A stretch of 40,625 nt of DNA from Coprinopsis marcescibilis (GCA_004369085.1 ML210386.1:1-40625), one strand, 5' to 3'; shown: positions 22,371 to 33,957, numbered from the stretch's first letter. The notes: generated from the sequence alone by a model not told the origin. Translations and numbers: made by a program.

Positions 22371-24008
22371 GGCGAAAGGTTGAGGGGAGGGGACCTGGAA
22401 GGTAGAAAGAAAGAGGAGTAACCGCCAAGGTGCAATTCTGGAGAAACAGTGGTCACTCTATGACATGTTCTTGGGCAAGAGTTACAAGACCACGATCAAT
22501 TCGCACAGAAAATACCTACCGAGCATATGTAATATGTATATGGGGTATATGCGTCTCGTGCTCCTTCGTACCTTTTAGACTTTCCGACAAATCCACACCC
22601 TGATATGGATCACGCCAGGATGACCGGTGTAACCTTCGCCTTGGGATACTATAAAAGGAACGGGATTGGGTTGGTGACCGTTGGTCGCAGTAAAGTCCGC
22701 AAGGTTCTCGGGGTACATCAGGAGTGTTGTACTCACGCCTGCCACTGAGGTTGGAGAATCAGATTAAACTGCCTCAGTCTGCTTCGTCTCCTTTGATCAA
22801 ACAAGGTTCGACGAGCGATCGGGCTTATCTGGCCATCAAACGTCCTGATAGTATCAGGCTGAAGAAGCCTTGACAAGTCAAGCTTTAAAGCCTGATTGGT
22901 CGGAAAAGAGAAACATGACGTTGAAAATTGCCCCAACGACGCGTTAACAATTCTCTACAATAAAGCACTAAAAACATCAGCATTTCTTTGGCAGTAAACA
23001 ACAGATAAAACGTTGGGATATAAATACACTTTACCGTGGTTTCGTGGGTACCATGGTGCCATCCCCTGTTTCCACACCGAGCGAGTCGCTAACTTAAACT
23101 TCCTCGACGAAGAATGGAGGCGTCCCATGAGTTTGGTCCATATATGGGCAGAGATCATTCAACGTTGCGATCGTCGAAGTCGTGTAAGCTGGTGTAAGTA
23201 ACTTGGATGTCGCGGCAAGTTGCGGGCAGACCATGCAGTCCTGATCAAGGCACAAGTCTGGGCGGAAAACACGCAGTCTATGGGCTACACGGAGATGCAA
23301 AAGGGAGTTGCCTGGCTTCCAAGCTGGCGCACGTAAAGCGCTGTCAGACATCATTGGACGCTGGTGTAGGTGCTACAAGAGGCTACAAGGCGCTAAAAAG
23401 TCGACGCCTGACAAATTACAGCTCAAACCGCAAGATGATCCATCGCCAGGTCGGGTGTCGATTAGGAAACAATCGAGATGCAGCGGGACGTCGGCCGACT
23501 GTTAACATTGCACCATGTGGACCTCATGGTTTTCGATGACCGACAAAATCAAGCGATGAGGACTCAATAAGGCGGTCGTTCTATATTTCAACCCAGATTC
23601 CAAGGCCAATGGTCGCAAAGATGGTGGGTCGCCAGTGCCCGTTACGTAGAAGACGCGAGGACAATTCGCAAAGCCAAGGGGATTGACGAATGGTATGCAA
23701 GTCTTTTCCTGTCAAGTTTCTGTGAGAACGTGACGGTTTTATGCGGAAACTCGACTTACATGCTGGAACTTAAACTCTGCCAAGTGAGTAAATTAACGTT
23801 AACGCTGACTGTCGCGTGAAGGCGATGGTCGAAGTCAAACAGTATAATTGGATGGGCTCATGCGGCATAGGAGCGTAAGCGGCAGGTGCCGGCATGTTCA
23901 TGTTGAAACTCAGATTGTTAATATTCAAGTTCAGATAGCCGATGACGTAATGAGCCAAGTCAAGTCACGGACAAGTCACGGATATCTTCTACGCCAGAAA
24001 TTTCTGCC
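22371..24008. other. Intergenic, no gene recognised
   Basis: About 1.6 kb between divergent genes (DUF6534-type minus, HisRS plus). A TATAAAAGG sequence lies at about 22651 on the plus strand with no clear gene after it. ORFs at 23013-23539 (plus) and 23770-23958 (minus) could not be assigned. The latter has a Pro/Ala/Met-rich stretch (NMNMPAPAAYAPMPHEP) that looks protein-like, but I could not build a gene around it. Confidence 0.4.
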
Positions 24009-26223
24009 ATGCTGATACCAAAATCTCTATCCTCGACGGCCTATAGAAAGGCAATTTCAGCAGTCAGGAAGCCCAACAATTGTCTATTTTCTCCTCTAAA
24101 TTGCTGTTTCAGATCGCGGACTTTTCGCTGTACGAATATCGCTAGCAGCAGCCAATTTCAAATCCGTACGATGGCGTCTACGACCCCGGAAGCCTTGGAA
24201 GCGGAGATCGCACAGCAAACTGCGATTTTCAACGAACTTCGACTCAATCCAGAGAAAGCGGAGACGCTAGGCTCGCTCGATGATGTAAAGAAGTCGTTGG
24301 GTGATTTGAAGAAGAGGTTGGCGTTGGCAAAGAATGCTGGGAAGGAGAAAAAACCGAAGGATAAGGATGGCGCGCAGGCACAGGCCCAGGATGCCACGAA
24401 GAAGGAAAGATTAATGTTGAAGACTGCCAAGGTATGTGGGTAATAGCCTTCTGTATTCATGTCTTAATGCCTCACAGGGTACACGAGACTATAGTCCAGC
24501 GGAAATGTTCTGCCGCGAGCACGTCGAACGAATTGTCAAGGACGTCTTCACATCTTTTGGTGGCTCATGCCTCGATACCCCAGTTTTCGAGAGAAAAGAC
24601 GTTCTTACCGACAAGTACGGTGAAGATTCGAAACTTATCTTCGACCTGAAAGACCAAGGCGGTGAAGAATTAGCCCTCCGATACGATCACACCGTTCCTT
24701 TGGCGCGTTATCTTGCTATGCAGGGGGGGAACAACACCCACAGCAAACTCTGGCAAATCGGCAAGGTCTATCGACGTGACAATCCAGTCATGTCGAAGGG
24801 ACGAATGCGTGAGTTCTCGCAAGCGGTATGTTTTGAGAGAATGCGGTGAATTCAATTTCTGACCAGCCTTCAGGACTTTGACATCTCAGGAGTTTGGGAC
24901 CCTATGGTTCCCGACGCTGAGATTCTCAGCTTGATCTGCACAATCCTCTCTAAACTCGACGTCGGCGAATTTACTATCAAGCTCAACAACAGAAAGATCC
25001 TCGATGGTATTTTCGAGGTTTGTGGTGTGCCCGCTGAAAAGATTCGCGCAATTTCATCTGCTGTCGACAAACTCGACAAGGTCAGTTCCTATTTGCTTGC
25101 TTTTTGTGCTCTACTGACTTTCTGTAGAGCCCATGGTCAGAAGTCAAGCGTGAAATGACGGAAGACAAGGGTCTCGATCCCGCCGTTGCTGACAAGATTG
25201 GCGAATACGTCAAGCACAAGGGCGGGCCAGAATTGCTAGAAAAGCTACTCGCTGATAGCACTCTCACTGCCAACCAGAGCGCAAAAGAAGGTCTTGGCGA
25301 GATGGAAATCCTTTTCCGATTGCTCAAGGTCTACCAGGTCGTCGACAAGGTAATGCTCCCGCTCGTCCACGTCCCAGCCCACTTCTCATTCTCGTTAGAT
25401 CTCCTTCGACCTCTCCCTCGCCCGTGGTCTCGACTATTACACCGGTATCATCTATGAAGCTATTGTCGCCGCCTCCGCCCCACCTGGCTTCAACTCTGCT
25501 AACGCCTTTGCCGCTGCTCCAACTACTGAGCCTGCGCAAGCACCGACTTCCAAGCCTAAATCAGCACCAAAGAAGCTGGGTGACGAAGAACCCGAGGTCG
25601 ATGAATCCCAAGTCGGCGTTGGCTCCATTGCTGCTGGTGGCCGTTATGACCACCTCGTCAGCGCCTTCCTCGCTGGTGCCGCTGGTGTGAAGCTTGGTTC
25701 AAAAGAGGCGAAGAAGATCCCCAGTATCCCCTGCGTTGGCATTAGCATTGGTTTGGATCGCATCTTCGCTTTGGTTTGGCCCAAGTGGGTTGAACGCGGT
25801 GCGCGGGCGAAAGAGACAATGGTTTATGTGATGAGTGCAGGTGATGGTTTGTTGGACGAGAGGATTGGGTTGGTGAGAGATCTAAGGGCCGCAGGTGTCA
25901 AGGTATTTTCAGCTCCACTTATACATTGCTGGTCGTTGCTGACAATTTTCTAGGCCGACTTCTTGGCGAAAAACAAACCCAAACTGGCAGCTCAATTTGC
26001 TGCTGGTGAGAAGGACGAAGTTCCGTTTGCCGTCATCCTTGGTGGTGATGAGCTTCGACAAGGTCTCGTCACTGTCAAGGAACAACGGTGGGAACTCGTC
26101 GATGGCAAGAAAGCGAAGATTGAAAGTACCGACAAAGGAACACAAGTAAAACGATCAGAACTCGTGGAATGGTTGAAGAAGACACCAACATGGCAGGAGT
26201 GGGTGTCACAGAAATGGTCTTGA
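24009..26223 (+). CDS. HTS1: Histidyl-tRNA synthetase, mitochondrial and cytosolic
   Basis: Six exons (24009-24431, 24478-24825, 24874-25080, 25128-25349, 25399-25902, 25954-26223) join to 657 residues. Charges tRNA-His with histidine (class II synthetase). Residues 1-54 contain many Ser/Arg/Lys and no acidic residue, a classic mitochondrial presequence. The second in-frame ATG at 24171 ([13 protein letters not shown]) would give a 603-residue cytosolic form starting with a WHEP-like helical hairpin. Catalytic landmarks are GTRDYSP, class II motif 2 in [32 protein letters not shown] and motif 3 [11 protein letters not shown]-terminal anticodon-binding domain contains [13 protein letters not shown] low-complexity Ala/Pro/Lys insertion follows GFNSANAF. 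The single yeast gene HTS1 also serves both compartments by two starts. Confidence 0.95.
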
Positions 26224-26378
26224 TCGTATTGCTTGGTTTGGACCTGAAGTTAACATCGCCGTTCTTCTTGCTGTTGTTTATCTTCTCTATAGACGTGCTG
26301 ATTTATAAATTCGTATCCACACGCCCTTCTGAAAAGAAGCCCTCCGAAAACCCTCCAGAGTAACCCCGTTGCAGGACT

Positions 26379-26386
26379 ATATAAGG
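26379..26386 (+). promoter_or_regulatory. TATA box of first CE3-like gene
   Basis: TATATAAG, 63 bases before the ATG at 26442 and only 156 bases after the HisRS stop codon, so the two genes are very tightly packed. Confidence 0.55.
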
Positions 26387-26441
26387 TTTGCTGCAGGCAG
26401 AACTCGTCGAGTCCTCAAGACAAATCGGTTATTGGAAAACG

Positions 26442-27276
26442 ATGGTGGCGCGACTGACCGCGTTACTTTTACTTGCTGCAGGGGGTTTGGTAACAGCAAC
26501 GTGGGCCAAATGCTCAATTTCTAGGGTTGGATTTTCTATCCTCGCTCTATGCGCATTAAGGTCATCTTATGCCAGGCTAATCTAGGACATTCAGGGCTTC
26601 AGGGTGTGATCACGACCCTGGCTCTCGGCGACAGTATCACCTTCGGGATTGGGGCCAGCGACGGGAACTCCTACCGCTCTTACCTCAAGGACAAACTAGC
26701 ACAGGACGGCATTGAAATAGATTACATTGGGAATGTCAGAGCAGGGAGAATGCAGGATAATGACTGTGTCTGTGTCTCCGGAGCGAGGATAGACGAAATC
26801 TCCAACTATGCGGATGCTTCTTTGCCTCAGCAGCCACAGGTAAGGATTAATTGCGTCGATTAATATTTGTCGCTTGATCTAAAAAACCTTTCTTTCCCTA
26901 GGTTGTACTTCTCAAAGCTGGTACCAACGACGTTGGTCAGAATCGCGATTTAGCCAACGCCCCGAATCGGTTGATGGGACTGGTCGACAAGATTTTCGCC
27001 GCCTCGCCCAATTCCACCGTTCTCGTTGCCAGCCTCGTTCCTCTCCCCTTCTTCGCCGATGGCCAGGCAAAGATCGATTCCTTCAATGAGCGCATTCAAC
27101 CATTGTTGGAACAGAAAATCAGTCTGGGCCTCCACGTCGTCTTCATTTCGATGGCAGCAATCACAAACGCGGATTTAGCGGATGGGATACATCCAAACGA
27201 CCGTGGCTACCAGAAGATGGCGGATGCTTGGTACGCTGGATGGATTAGCGCGAAGCAAAAGGGGTGGATTCCTTGA
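26442..27276 (+). CDS. SGNH/CE3-like secreted esterase without CBM1
   Basis: Three exons (26442-26489, 26576-26839, 26902-27276) join to 228 residues. The N-terminus MVARLTALLLLAAGGL is a signal peptide. The rest is an SGNH hydrolase of the carbohydrate esterase family 3 type. It shows block I LALGDSIT (Ser36), a block II glycine in VSGARID, block III GTND (Asn113) and block V DGIHPN (Asp198, His201). The C-terminus GWISAKQKGWIP is typical of the set. CE3 enzymes remove acetyl groups from xylan; activity here is inferred. Unlike the two downstream copies it has no carbohydrate-binding module, and the common CQGH before block II is replaced by CVCV. The first intron is supported by frame and the signal-peptide junction, but remains the least certain part. 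Confidence 0.82.
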
Positions 27277-27798
27277 TTCCGAGGATGTTCTGAATATCCG
27301 AATATTCGTTTTCTGTAAACCTCCTAATTTTAGGTTTCGGTGTTCCGTATTCCAATCATAACTGAAGTGATTAAAATAGGCTTCCGGAATAAATTCTGAA
27401 GTTTGTAGCTGCTCGGCTGACCATACTTCGAGCGGATTTGCATGTGCAGGTGCCAAGTTTCCATTGTTGGCTACGGAGGGGCGTTATTTCGCCATGGGCG
27501 GGTGCCCTGAAATGCCATGTTCCAAGAATTCCCGTGTCTTCCACGTGTAGAGCGGTTCGAAACACACAGCCACGGATGTCCACGAGCCATAGACACTATT
27601 CGCGATCTATAAATATCATTAAAGCGAAGGTAGGAAGCCTTCCATTGTCGCCTTCTCTGTCTCACCGTCTGATGCCCATTCCCTTCGGCCCCTTAAGCGA
27701 CTGATAATGACCGCCTGCTCCCGTCCTAGGATATGCGATGTTCGCAATGTCTACTAGTCCGTCTTTCCGAAGACATACCAGGGTATTCCCGCTGTGCA
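27277..27798. other. Intergenic between tandem esterases
   Basis: No gene recognised; short ORFs only. Contains the promoter of the next esterase gene. Confidence 0.55.
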
Positions 27799-27805
27799 TA
27801 TAAAC
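27799..27805 (+). promoter_or_regulatory. TATA box of second CE3-like gene
   Basis: TATAAAC, 61 bases before the ATG at 27860, nearly the same spacing as in the first copy. Confidence 0.5.
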
Positions 27806-27859
27806 CGAGTTGGTTATCGCTTTAAATCGTTAACAAGAAACATTTATTCACAGGTCACG

Positions 27860-28901
27860 ATGGCCTATAAAAGATGGACCTCCCTCTTCGTCGCTGCATT
27901 GTCTTCCACTTTGGCCTTGGCCCAAGTGCCTAATTATGGGCAGTGTGGAGTAGGTTACCCACCATTTCCGACGCGATTCATATTGACAGTCTGTCCCGTG
28001 TTTTTTAGGGAAGCGGGTGGACAGGAAGCACCCAGTGTGTTAGTGGCTCAGCCTGCGTCGTTGTAAACCAATGTATGTCATAATGCCATGAATTCAAATT
28101 TGACTGCTGACATAGTCGGTCAAGGGTATTCTCAATGCCAACCTGGCGCTGTTACTCCTGTGCCACCTGTGATCAGCACCACGTCTGTGCCTCCAACAAC
28201 CCCAACCCCCACACCGTTACCCCCTCCTCAACAGGGCCCAATTGTGACTCTTCCTCTCGGGGATAGCATCACTTTTGGTATGGGAACCAACGATGGGAAC
28301 GCGTACCGCAAGTACCTCAAGGATAGGCTCCGCCAGGACGGCATTGAAGTCGACTACATTGGTACCGTCAAAGCTGGAAACATGGAGGACAATGATTGCC
28401 AGGGTCATTCTGGAGCTACGATTGATCAAATTTCTGGATACGCCAACACTCCCCTTGCACAGAAGCCACAGGTACACACGAGAAGGTTCATGTATGACCA
28501 AACGAAAGATTGACGGCCCCTTTTTTCTCTCCTAGGTCGTTCTCTTGAAAGCCGGCACCAACGACATGGCGCAGAATCGTGACATTAATAACGCCCCTAA
28601 CCGTCTCATAACCCTCGTCGACAAGATCTTCACTGCCTCTCCCAACGCCACCGTTCTCGTCGCCAGTCTCGTGCCCCTGTCCTTCGGCCAGGCCAACGTT
28701 GACAGGTACAACACTCAGGTGAAGACGTTGGTCGACGGCAAGGCCAGCCAAGGACAACATGTCGTCTTTGTGTCCATGTCTGCTGTGACTACTGGAGACT
28801 TGGCAGACGGCGTACACCCCAATGCTAACGGCTACAACAAGATGGCCCAGGCCTGGTATGCTGGATGGATTAGTGCCAAGCAGAAGGGATGGATTCCTTA
28901 G
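27860..28901 (+). CDS. CBM1-SGNH/CE3-like secreted esterase
   Basis: Four exons (27860-27949, 28009-28072, 28125-28471, 28536-28901) join to 288 residues. A signal peptide ends LALA. It is followed by a complete fungal cellulose-binding module CBM1 at about residues 22-59 (YGQCGGSGWTGSTQC, CVVVNQWYSQC), a Pro/Thr-rich linker, and a CE3-like SGNH catalytic domain. Catalytic residues: Ser99 in LPLGDSIT, glycine in HSGATID, Asn176 in GTND, Asp258 and His261 in DGVHPN. Expected role: extracellular deacetylation of plant cell-wall polysaccharide while anchored to cellulose. The CBM1 is split over three exons. All expected catalytic residues are present, so this is the best candidate of the three for full activity. 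Confidence 0.92.
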
Positions 28902-29427
28902 ATTTTTTATTGGTGCGATTTTTGGTGGTGTGAATTTACGATTTAGTGGTTTCTGAAATACGAGTCACAAACCTGAGAGTAAATGGTCTCGAAAATAAAC
29001 GAACATGCAAGTGCAATAATAATTTACGTTATGCATTGACTGAGGTTCGAACCACCGACGGTGAGAAAGACAACCAGGTTGATTGACGAGAACCCTCGAG
29101 CCTTGCAATCTTGATTCCTCTCCTTGTACCCACCCCACTCGTCCTCAAGATAGCCCTGGGCTAAAAATAAAAATGTGACGAGGAAAGGCATAAGGAAATC
29201 GAAATCCCAGCGCAGGTTCCAATCTGGAGTCTTGGCGGCGCAAAATCCAATAGAAAAGAACCCAGGCCCAGCAGGCCCGGGAACGCTAACGAGGACTCCT
29301 ACATACTCTGGACTATAGTTGGGATTGATGTCAGGTGAGCTGTGTGAGTATCGCCGGCTTGAGCTTCTGTTGGGTGATTCGCCAACCATTTGTTCGTTGT
29401 TATCTCCAAGGTATAGCCGCCTACTAA
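28902..29427. other. Intergenic between tandem esterases
   Basis: An uninterrupted 143-codon minus-strand ORF (29455-29024) crosses most of this interval, but it has no recognisable features and overlaps the promoter of the third esterase. Otherwise nothing seen. Confidence 0.45.
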
Positions 29428-29433
29428 TATATA
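29428..29433 (+). promoter_or_regulatory. Probable TATA box of third CE3-like gene
   Basis: TATATA, 39 bases before the ATG at 29467; closer than in the other two copies. Confidence 0.35.
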
Positions 29434-29466
29434 CCTCAAAATGTACAGGATGCATCCGAGCGTGTC

Positions 29467-30512
29467 ATGGCCGCAGCAATGGTATCACGCGTATTGAATT
29501 ATCTATTCATAGTAAGCCTAGTTGCGCAAGTCTGCAGGGCTCAAGTTCCGCTATATGGTCAATGCGGTGTGAGTGTATTCCTCACGTTCTACTCACTTCT
29601 AGCTGACTACGCAACAGGGATCTGGCTGGGGGGGTCAAACCCAGTGTATAGACGGTACAGCGTGCGTCAGAGTCAACGAATGTAAGCTAGACTATCTCTA
29701 TCTTGAACGGTGAACCCAACTGTGATTAGGGTACTCCCAGTGTCAGCCAGGCTCGCCTCAGGTTCCAGCACCTTCCCCCGTGACCTCGTCTACTCTGGCT
29801 CCTACAGTCCCAACAACAACCGTGCTGGCTCCCCCAGTACAGACTGGCCCGATTACTGCATTACCTCTGGGCGATAGCATCACACACGGTCAGGGGTCAA
29901 GCGACGGGAATGGGTATCGGAAGTTTCTCAAGGATCTTCTGCTGAAAGACGGAATTCAAATCGACTACATAGGCACTCAGAAGTGCGGTACTATGCAAGA
30001 CAACGACTGCCAAGGCCACCACGGGAACTACATTGACCAGATTTCTGATCATTCCACGACGGCATTGACACAACGTCCCCAGGTAGCCCTTAAAACAACC
30101 TCGCGCATCCCTAGCATTGCTATACTCACATCGGTGCCATTTATAGGTTGTTCTCCTGAAGGCCGGTACTGTCGACGTCGTGCGCGTCAACAACCTTGCA
30201 AGCGCGCCAAATCGTCTCATGACATTGATTGACAAGATTTTCACGGCATCCCCGAACACGACAGTGCTAGTAGCAACCATCGTTCCATTTCCTGCAGGAC
30301 AGGCCAATGCCGATCGATACAATACAGCTGTTCGCAGCTTGGTGGAGGGTAGGGTTATCCAGGGTCAACATGTAGTCTTGGTGTCTATGGCCGCTGTGAC
30401 GTCGGCCGACCTCCCAGATGGGATCCACCCCAACGATAACGGTTATCAAAAGATGGCTCAGGCTTGGTACAGTGGGTGGACTAATGCAAAGCAGAAGGGG
30501 TGGGTTCCATAG
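29467..30512 (+). CDS. CBM1-SGNH/CE3-like protein with altered block III
   Basis: Four exons (29467-29568, 29618-29681, 29730-30082, 30147-30512) join to 294 residues. It has a signal peptide ending VCRA, a CBM1 (YGQCGGSGWGGQTQC, CVRVNEWYSQC), a Ser/Thr/Pro linker and an SGNH domain like its neighbours. Exons 2 and 4 have the same lengths as in copy two (64 and 366 nt). Ser105 (LPLGDSIT), the block II glycine (HHGNYID) and Asp264/His267 (DGIHPN) are kept. The block III Asn is not: the motif reads KAGTVD, with Val182 in place of Asn, and the following QNRD is also lost. That Asn donates to the oxyanion hole in SGNH enzymes, so activity is probably reduced or changed. The CBM1 remains intact, so it may still bind cellulose. 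Confidence 0.9.
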
Positions 30513-31225
30513 TCAGTGACCAACTGATAGTAGCATTTAGTTGGGCTTTCAACATGCTTCTCGAGACTAATGTCTCTTATCCAGTATCTGCTTGGCACTC
30601 TTCTGGGCTCCGATTTAAGGTGAGTGCTATTAGTACAGTTAAAAACTCGCGCCAGAGGCCAGGGCTGCATGTCGGATAGGCAACTTAAGGTGTAGTTCTA
30701 CTACACCCCCGGCCCGGTTCGCTTACGCGTGGCGCGTGTAAACCGCGAACTATTCAGGGGTCAGGGGCTACTCCACCGCTTCTAAATGCCACACAATACG
30801 GACCTCCCCAAGCGACCAGTCCGCTGTTCCTATTGAGAATCGTTGCTTATAAGCGATTAAGAGAACATTATAAGAATGGACTTGCTGTCTTTTGGGCGCC
30901 CAACACCGAAGCACCCGGCTGGGCGCACCGCTCGCATAAGGAAGGTTTAATTGTGTTCTCAGTGTGTATCCCTTCCTTGTTCACGTCTCCATATACGGCA
31001 GACTTCTAAGATATGGCTACTTGCCAGTACACAGAATCAGCCCACCCATCTGGTTCTATGTATATCGGGCTGTCAGCCTTTCACACTTGCCGCACTCACC
31101 GGGGACTGCCTTTTCACATAAAAGGCATTCAAAGACCCATAGACTTATCAAACTCAGACCACCGCCCAAGCAGCATCCTTAATCTTTGAATCGTATCTCC
31201 TCTCTAGTACGAGCTTCCCATTACA
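30513..31225. other. Intergenic, no gene recognised
   Basis: No ORF of note. There is a small perfect inverted repeat, GGTGTAG-5 nt-CTACACC at 30689-30707, in a GC-rich patch. A CATAAAAGG sequence near 31117 may be the TATA box of the metacaspase gene. Confidence 0.5.
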
Positions 31226-33113
31226 ATGCCTCGTCGTCGCCAGCAAGATGAATATGACGATGACTATGAGGATGAAGATCAGCAAGAAGAGCAAGAGGAC
31301 GAGGACGAGGGACAGTATGACTCCCAAGAGGAAGAGGATGAGCATACTTGGGAGTACTCTGAGTGTAATGGAAACAGAAAGGCTTTGCTGGTTGGTACTT
31401 TGTGCGCATTTTTTATCTCGATTAATATATGCTTCATGTATTTATCCAGGCTGGAATCAATTATTTTGGAGAGAGCCCTGGCGAGCTGAGAGGTTGTATC
31501 AACGATGTCATGAACATCAAGGAGTTTCTTCACAGTGGGTCCCTTGGCCTATCCAGTCGTATCAAATTAATGAACGAGCCTACAGGCAGAGGGTTTGAGG
31601 AGGACGACATGCTGATCCTCACTGATGACCAAGAGGATGAAGAGCTCAGGCCCACCAAGGAGAACATGGTACGTGAATATCAGTGAGCCTTTGATCATCT
31701 GTCAGCGCTGGGCTCATACGTCCCGCTTCAGATTAACGGGATGCAATGGCTGGTTGATGGGGCCGAGCCAAACGATTCATTATTTTTCCACTGTAGGTCC
31801 ATCTTATCACAGTAGGTCTGTCAGCTCCATGAGAGTAACTATCACGTTCCACAGTCTCCGGCCATGGCGGTCCCGAAGAGGACGAGGATGGCGATGAAGA
31901 GGATGGATTCGATGAAAGTGCGTACACCACCAGTTCTTGGGGGTATTCCGACTGACGAAGGGAAATTAACAGGCATTCTCCCGGTGCGTAGACCAACCAG
32001 AGCCGAACTGGCTCGTTGTTTAACCGCGGTGTACAGGTTGACCATCAAGAGGTTGGGTCAATTGTCGATGATGTATGTCTTTGCCTTTCAACACCATATC
32101 CAACCCGCTCATTGAACAACAGACTATGCACGAAATTCTAGTTACATCCCTTCCCGTCGGCTGTCGCCTCACAGTCATCTTTGATGTACGCGGATCTTCT
32201 AGAACTCAGTTGTCATCTGTACTCACCTGAAGTAGTGTTGTCATTCCGGCTCTGGGCTCGGTAAGAGGAAGCTGCACTCCCGAGCTAGATTACTCTCTCA
32301 CCATCAACACACATCGCAGACCTTCCATATACCGTAAGCCAGCATCACATCTTTAGATTATATTCATTGTCCTCAATTCTGAACCTGCGATATAGTACAG
32401 GGACACAGGGAATATCCGGAAGCCAAGCAAGAAAGAGCAATTGGAAACTTTGAAGCAACACATTGCGCGCGGAGATACTGATGCTCTCGCGCTCCAAGTG
32501 AAGGCATTGCAACTCGTTGAAAGCGGTGAAGCCGCCCAAGCTGCCCGGCTCACCAAGGAGACCCGCCATTCAGATGCTGATGTTGTGCGTACTATATATA
32601 TACCGCTACTTTGACTCCAGTGTTCAAGGTTCCTTAGATCTTCTTTAGCGGCTGCCTTGATGCACAAACTAGCGCTGACGCCGTAATCGATGAGCAGAAT
32701 ACCGGCGCATTAAGTCATGTACGTATTTTTGCGCTGATCTCCTCGCTGGACCAGAGTTGATTGTACGAAATGGATCAGGCCTTGGTCAAAGTTCTCTACG
32801 GTAGGTCATTACCCTTGTCCATGCTATGCGCCATAGCTATATTTATCACCGATTTCTTTGCGATCAGAAAACTCCGAAATAAGCTACAGGGAACTTCTCA
32901 TCGGAATTCGAGAGTTCATGGAAGAGAAAGGTCTCACTCAGATTCCTCAGGTGCGGCAGATACGCTTCTTTGAGGTCACGGGAGCGTTCTGAGATTCATT
33001 TCCCTGTTCAGCTCTCGAGCTCTCATCCCTATGTAAGTGATTCCCCGGTTCAAAGGATTGTGCCAATCTAACGCGAGCTCCTCTAGGATATCAACCTTTC
33101 TTTCGCCCTTTAA
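31226..33113 (+). CDS. MCA1: Metacaspase (peptidase C14), copy 1
   Basis: Sixteen exons join in frame to 342 residues. Cysteine protease of the caspase fold with Arg/Lys specificity; roles in stress, ageing and programmed cell death are known for the family. The N-terminal 45 residues are extremely acidic (runs of D/E with Q) instead of the usual Pro/Gln-rich prodomain. The p20 region begins NRKALLAGINYFG and continues GELRGCINDV, ILTDDQ and PNDSLFFHFSGHGG with catalytic His135. Catalytic Cys191 is in IFDCCHSGSG. A helical insertion (KKEQLETLKQHIARGDTDAL and following) precedes the p10 part, which has FFSGCLDAQTSAD and YRELLIGIREFMEEKG. Two exons are only 11 nt (31973-31983) and 14 nt (32320-32333). 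A paralogue lies at 38696-40536 on the other strand. Confidence 0.9.
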
Positions 33114-33936
33114 CTAAATCTTGTGCAAATTTTGGGTATCGCTTTTAGTGGTAGATGTAGAGGTAAAGAAAGGAAGAATATGTGGGATGAGGAGGATTGC
33201 GTTGAAGAGAACAAAGTTGGGATGTTAATAGTAGGAAGTGAATACAGCGATACTGACGACACCGATATCAGCACACTTCAGTCAAAGAAAACACTGAACC
33301 TGCTCTCAAGATTTAGACAAGTTTTTGATAAGAACCTCTCTTCCCGAGTGAGGCGAGCCTTCACGTACATTCCTGTGGACTCGAAGAACCGTTTCAAACA
33401 AAAGAAAAAGCAAGCGTTCCATCATAACGGAGCGGGACTCCACAGGCGAGCATGTGGCTGCTCTAGATAGAGACCCAGCGAACAACGGCAGCGATGGGTC
33501 ATAGTTTGTGTACATCGATGAAATCAGGATCCCTTTGTAATGGTGATACTACTAGTCACAACCTATACGCTTCCTGCTTTCTCGACTAGGCCTTCAGGCC
33601 TCAGGTCAAGGTGTTGATTCTGTAGTTTGGTTCCTGAATCCGTGGTCGAGCAGGGTCTTTATCCCAGTCAGAGCACCATTGTTCTGAAGAATAGGATACG
33701 AGCTTTCACCACAACACACCGCACGTTTAGAACATTGTCGACAGCAGTGTGCTTGTTAGGAGGGAGTCCAAATTTAGGCCCGAAAACACGTAAGAAGCTG
33801 GAGGACCAAGACTTCGTATCAGTGGAGACACCATGCACCCACTCGTTATTTCAGGTTTAAACTGTGTTTCTATAAATCAAAATTCGCTCCAAGTCTAGGT
33901 AGGCTACGTTTTACCTTATCTTATCTCCGCATGAGG

Positions 33937-33944
33937 TGACGTCA
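33937..33944. promoter_or_regulatory. CRE-type palindrome TGACGTCA
   Basis: A perfect bZIP/ATF-CREB recognition palindrome, 214 bases before the start codon of the phosphotransferase gene. Binding is inferred from sequence only. Confidence 0.4.
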
Positions 33945-33951
33945 GACTTGT

Positions 33952-33957
33952 CACGTG
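33952..33957. promoter_or_regulatory. E-box CACGTG
   Basis: A perfect basic-helix-loop-helix site 7 bases after the CRE. In yeast, phospholipid genes are controlled by bHLH factors through related CATGTG sites, so a role in regulating the downstream gene is plausible. Confidence 0.4.

Noticed and set aside
29024..29110. GGTTCGAACC B-box-like palindrome
   Set aside because: Flanking bases do not pair as a T-stem and no matching acceptor stem or A-box lies 50-90 bases away on either strand.
29024..29455. 143-codon minus-strand ORF between the second and third esterase genes
   Set aside because: No recognisable domain. It overlaps the promoter of the third esterase, and an ORF of this length is expected by chance a few times in a window of this size.
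33123..33470. 115-codon ORF directly after the first metacaspase
   Set aside because: Composition is unremarkable, there is no domain or splice continuation, and it lies in the probable 3' UTR.
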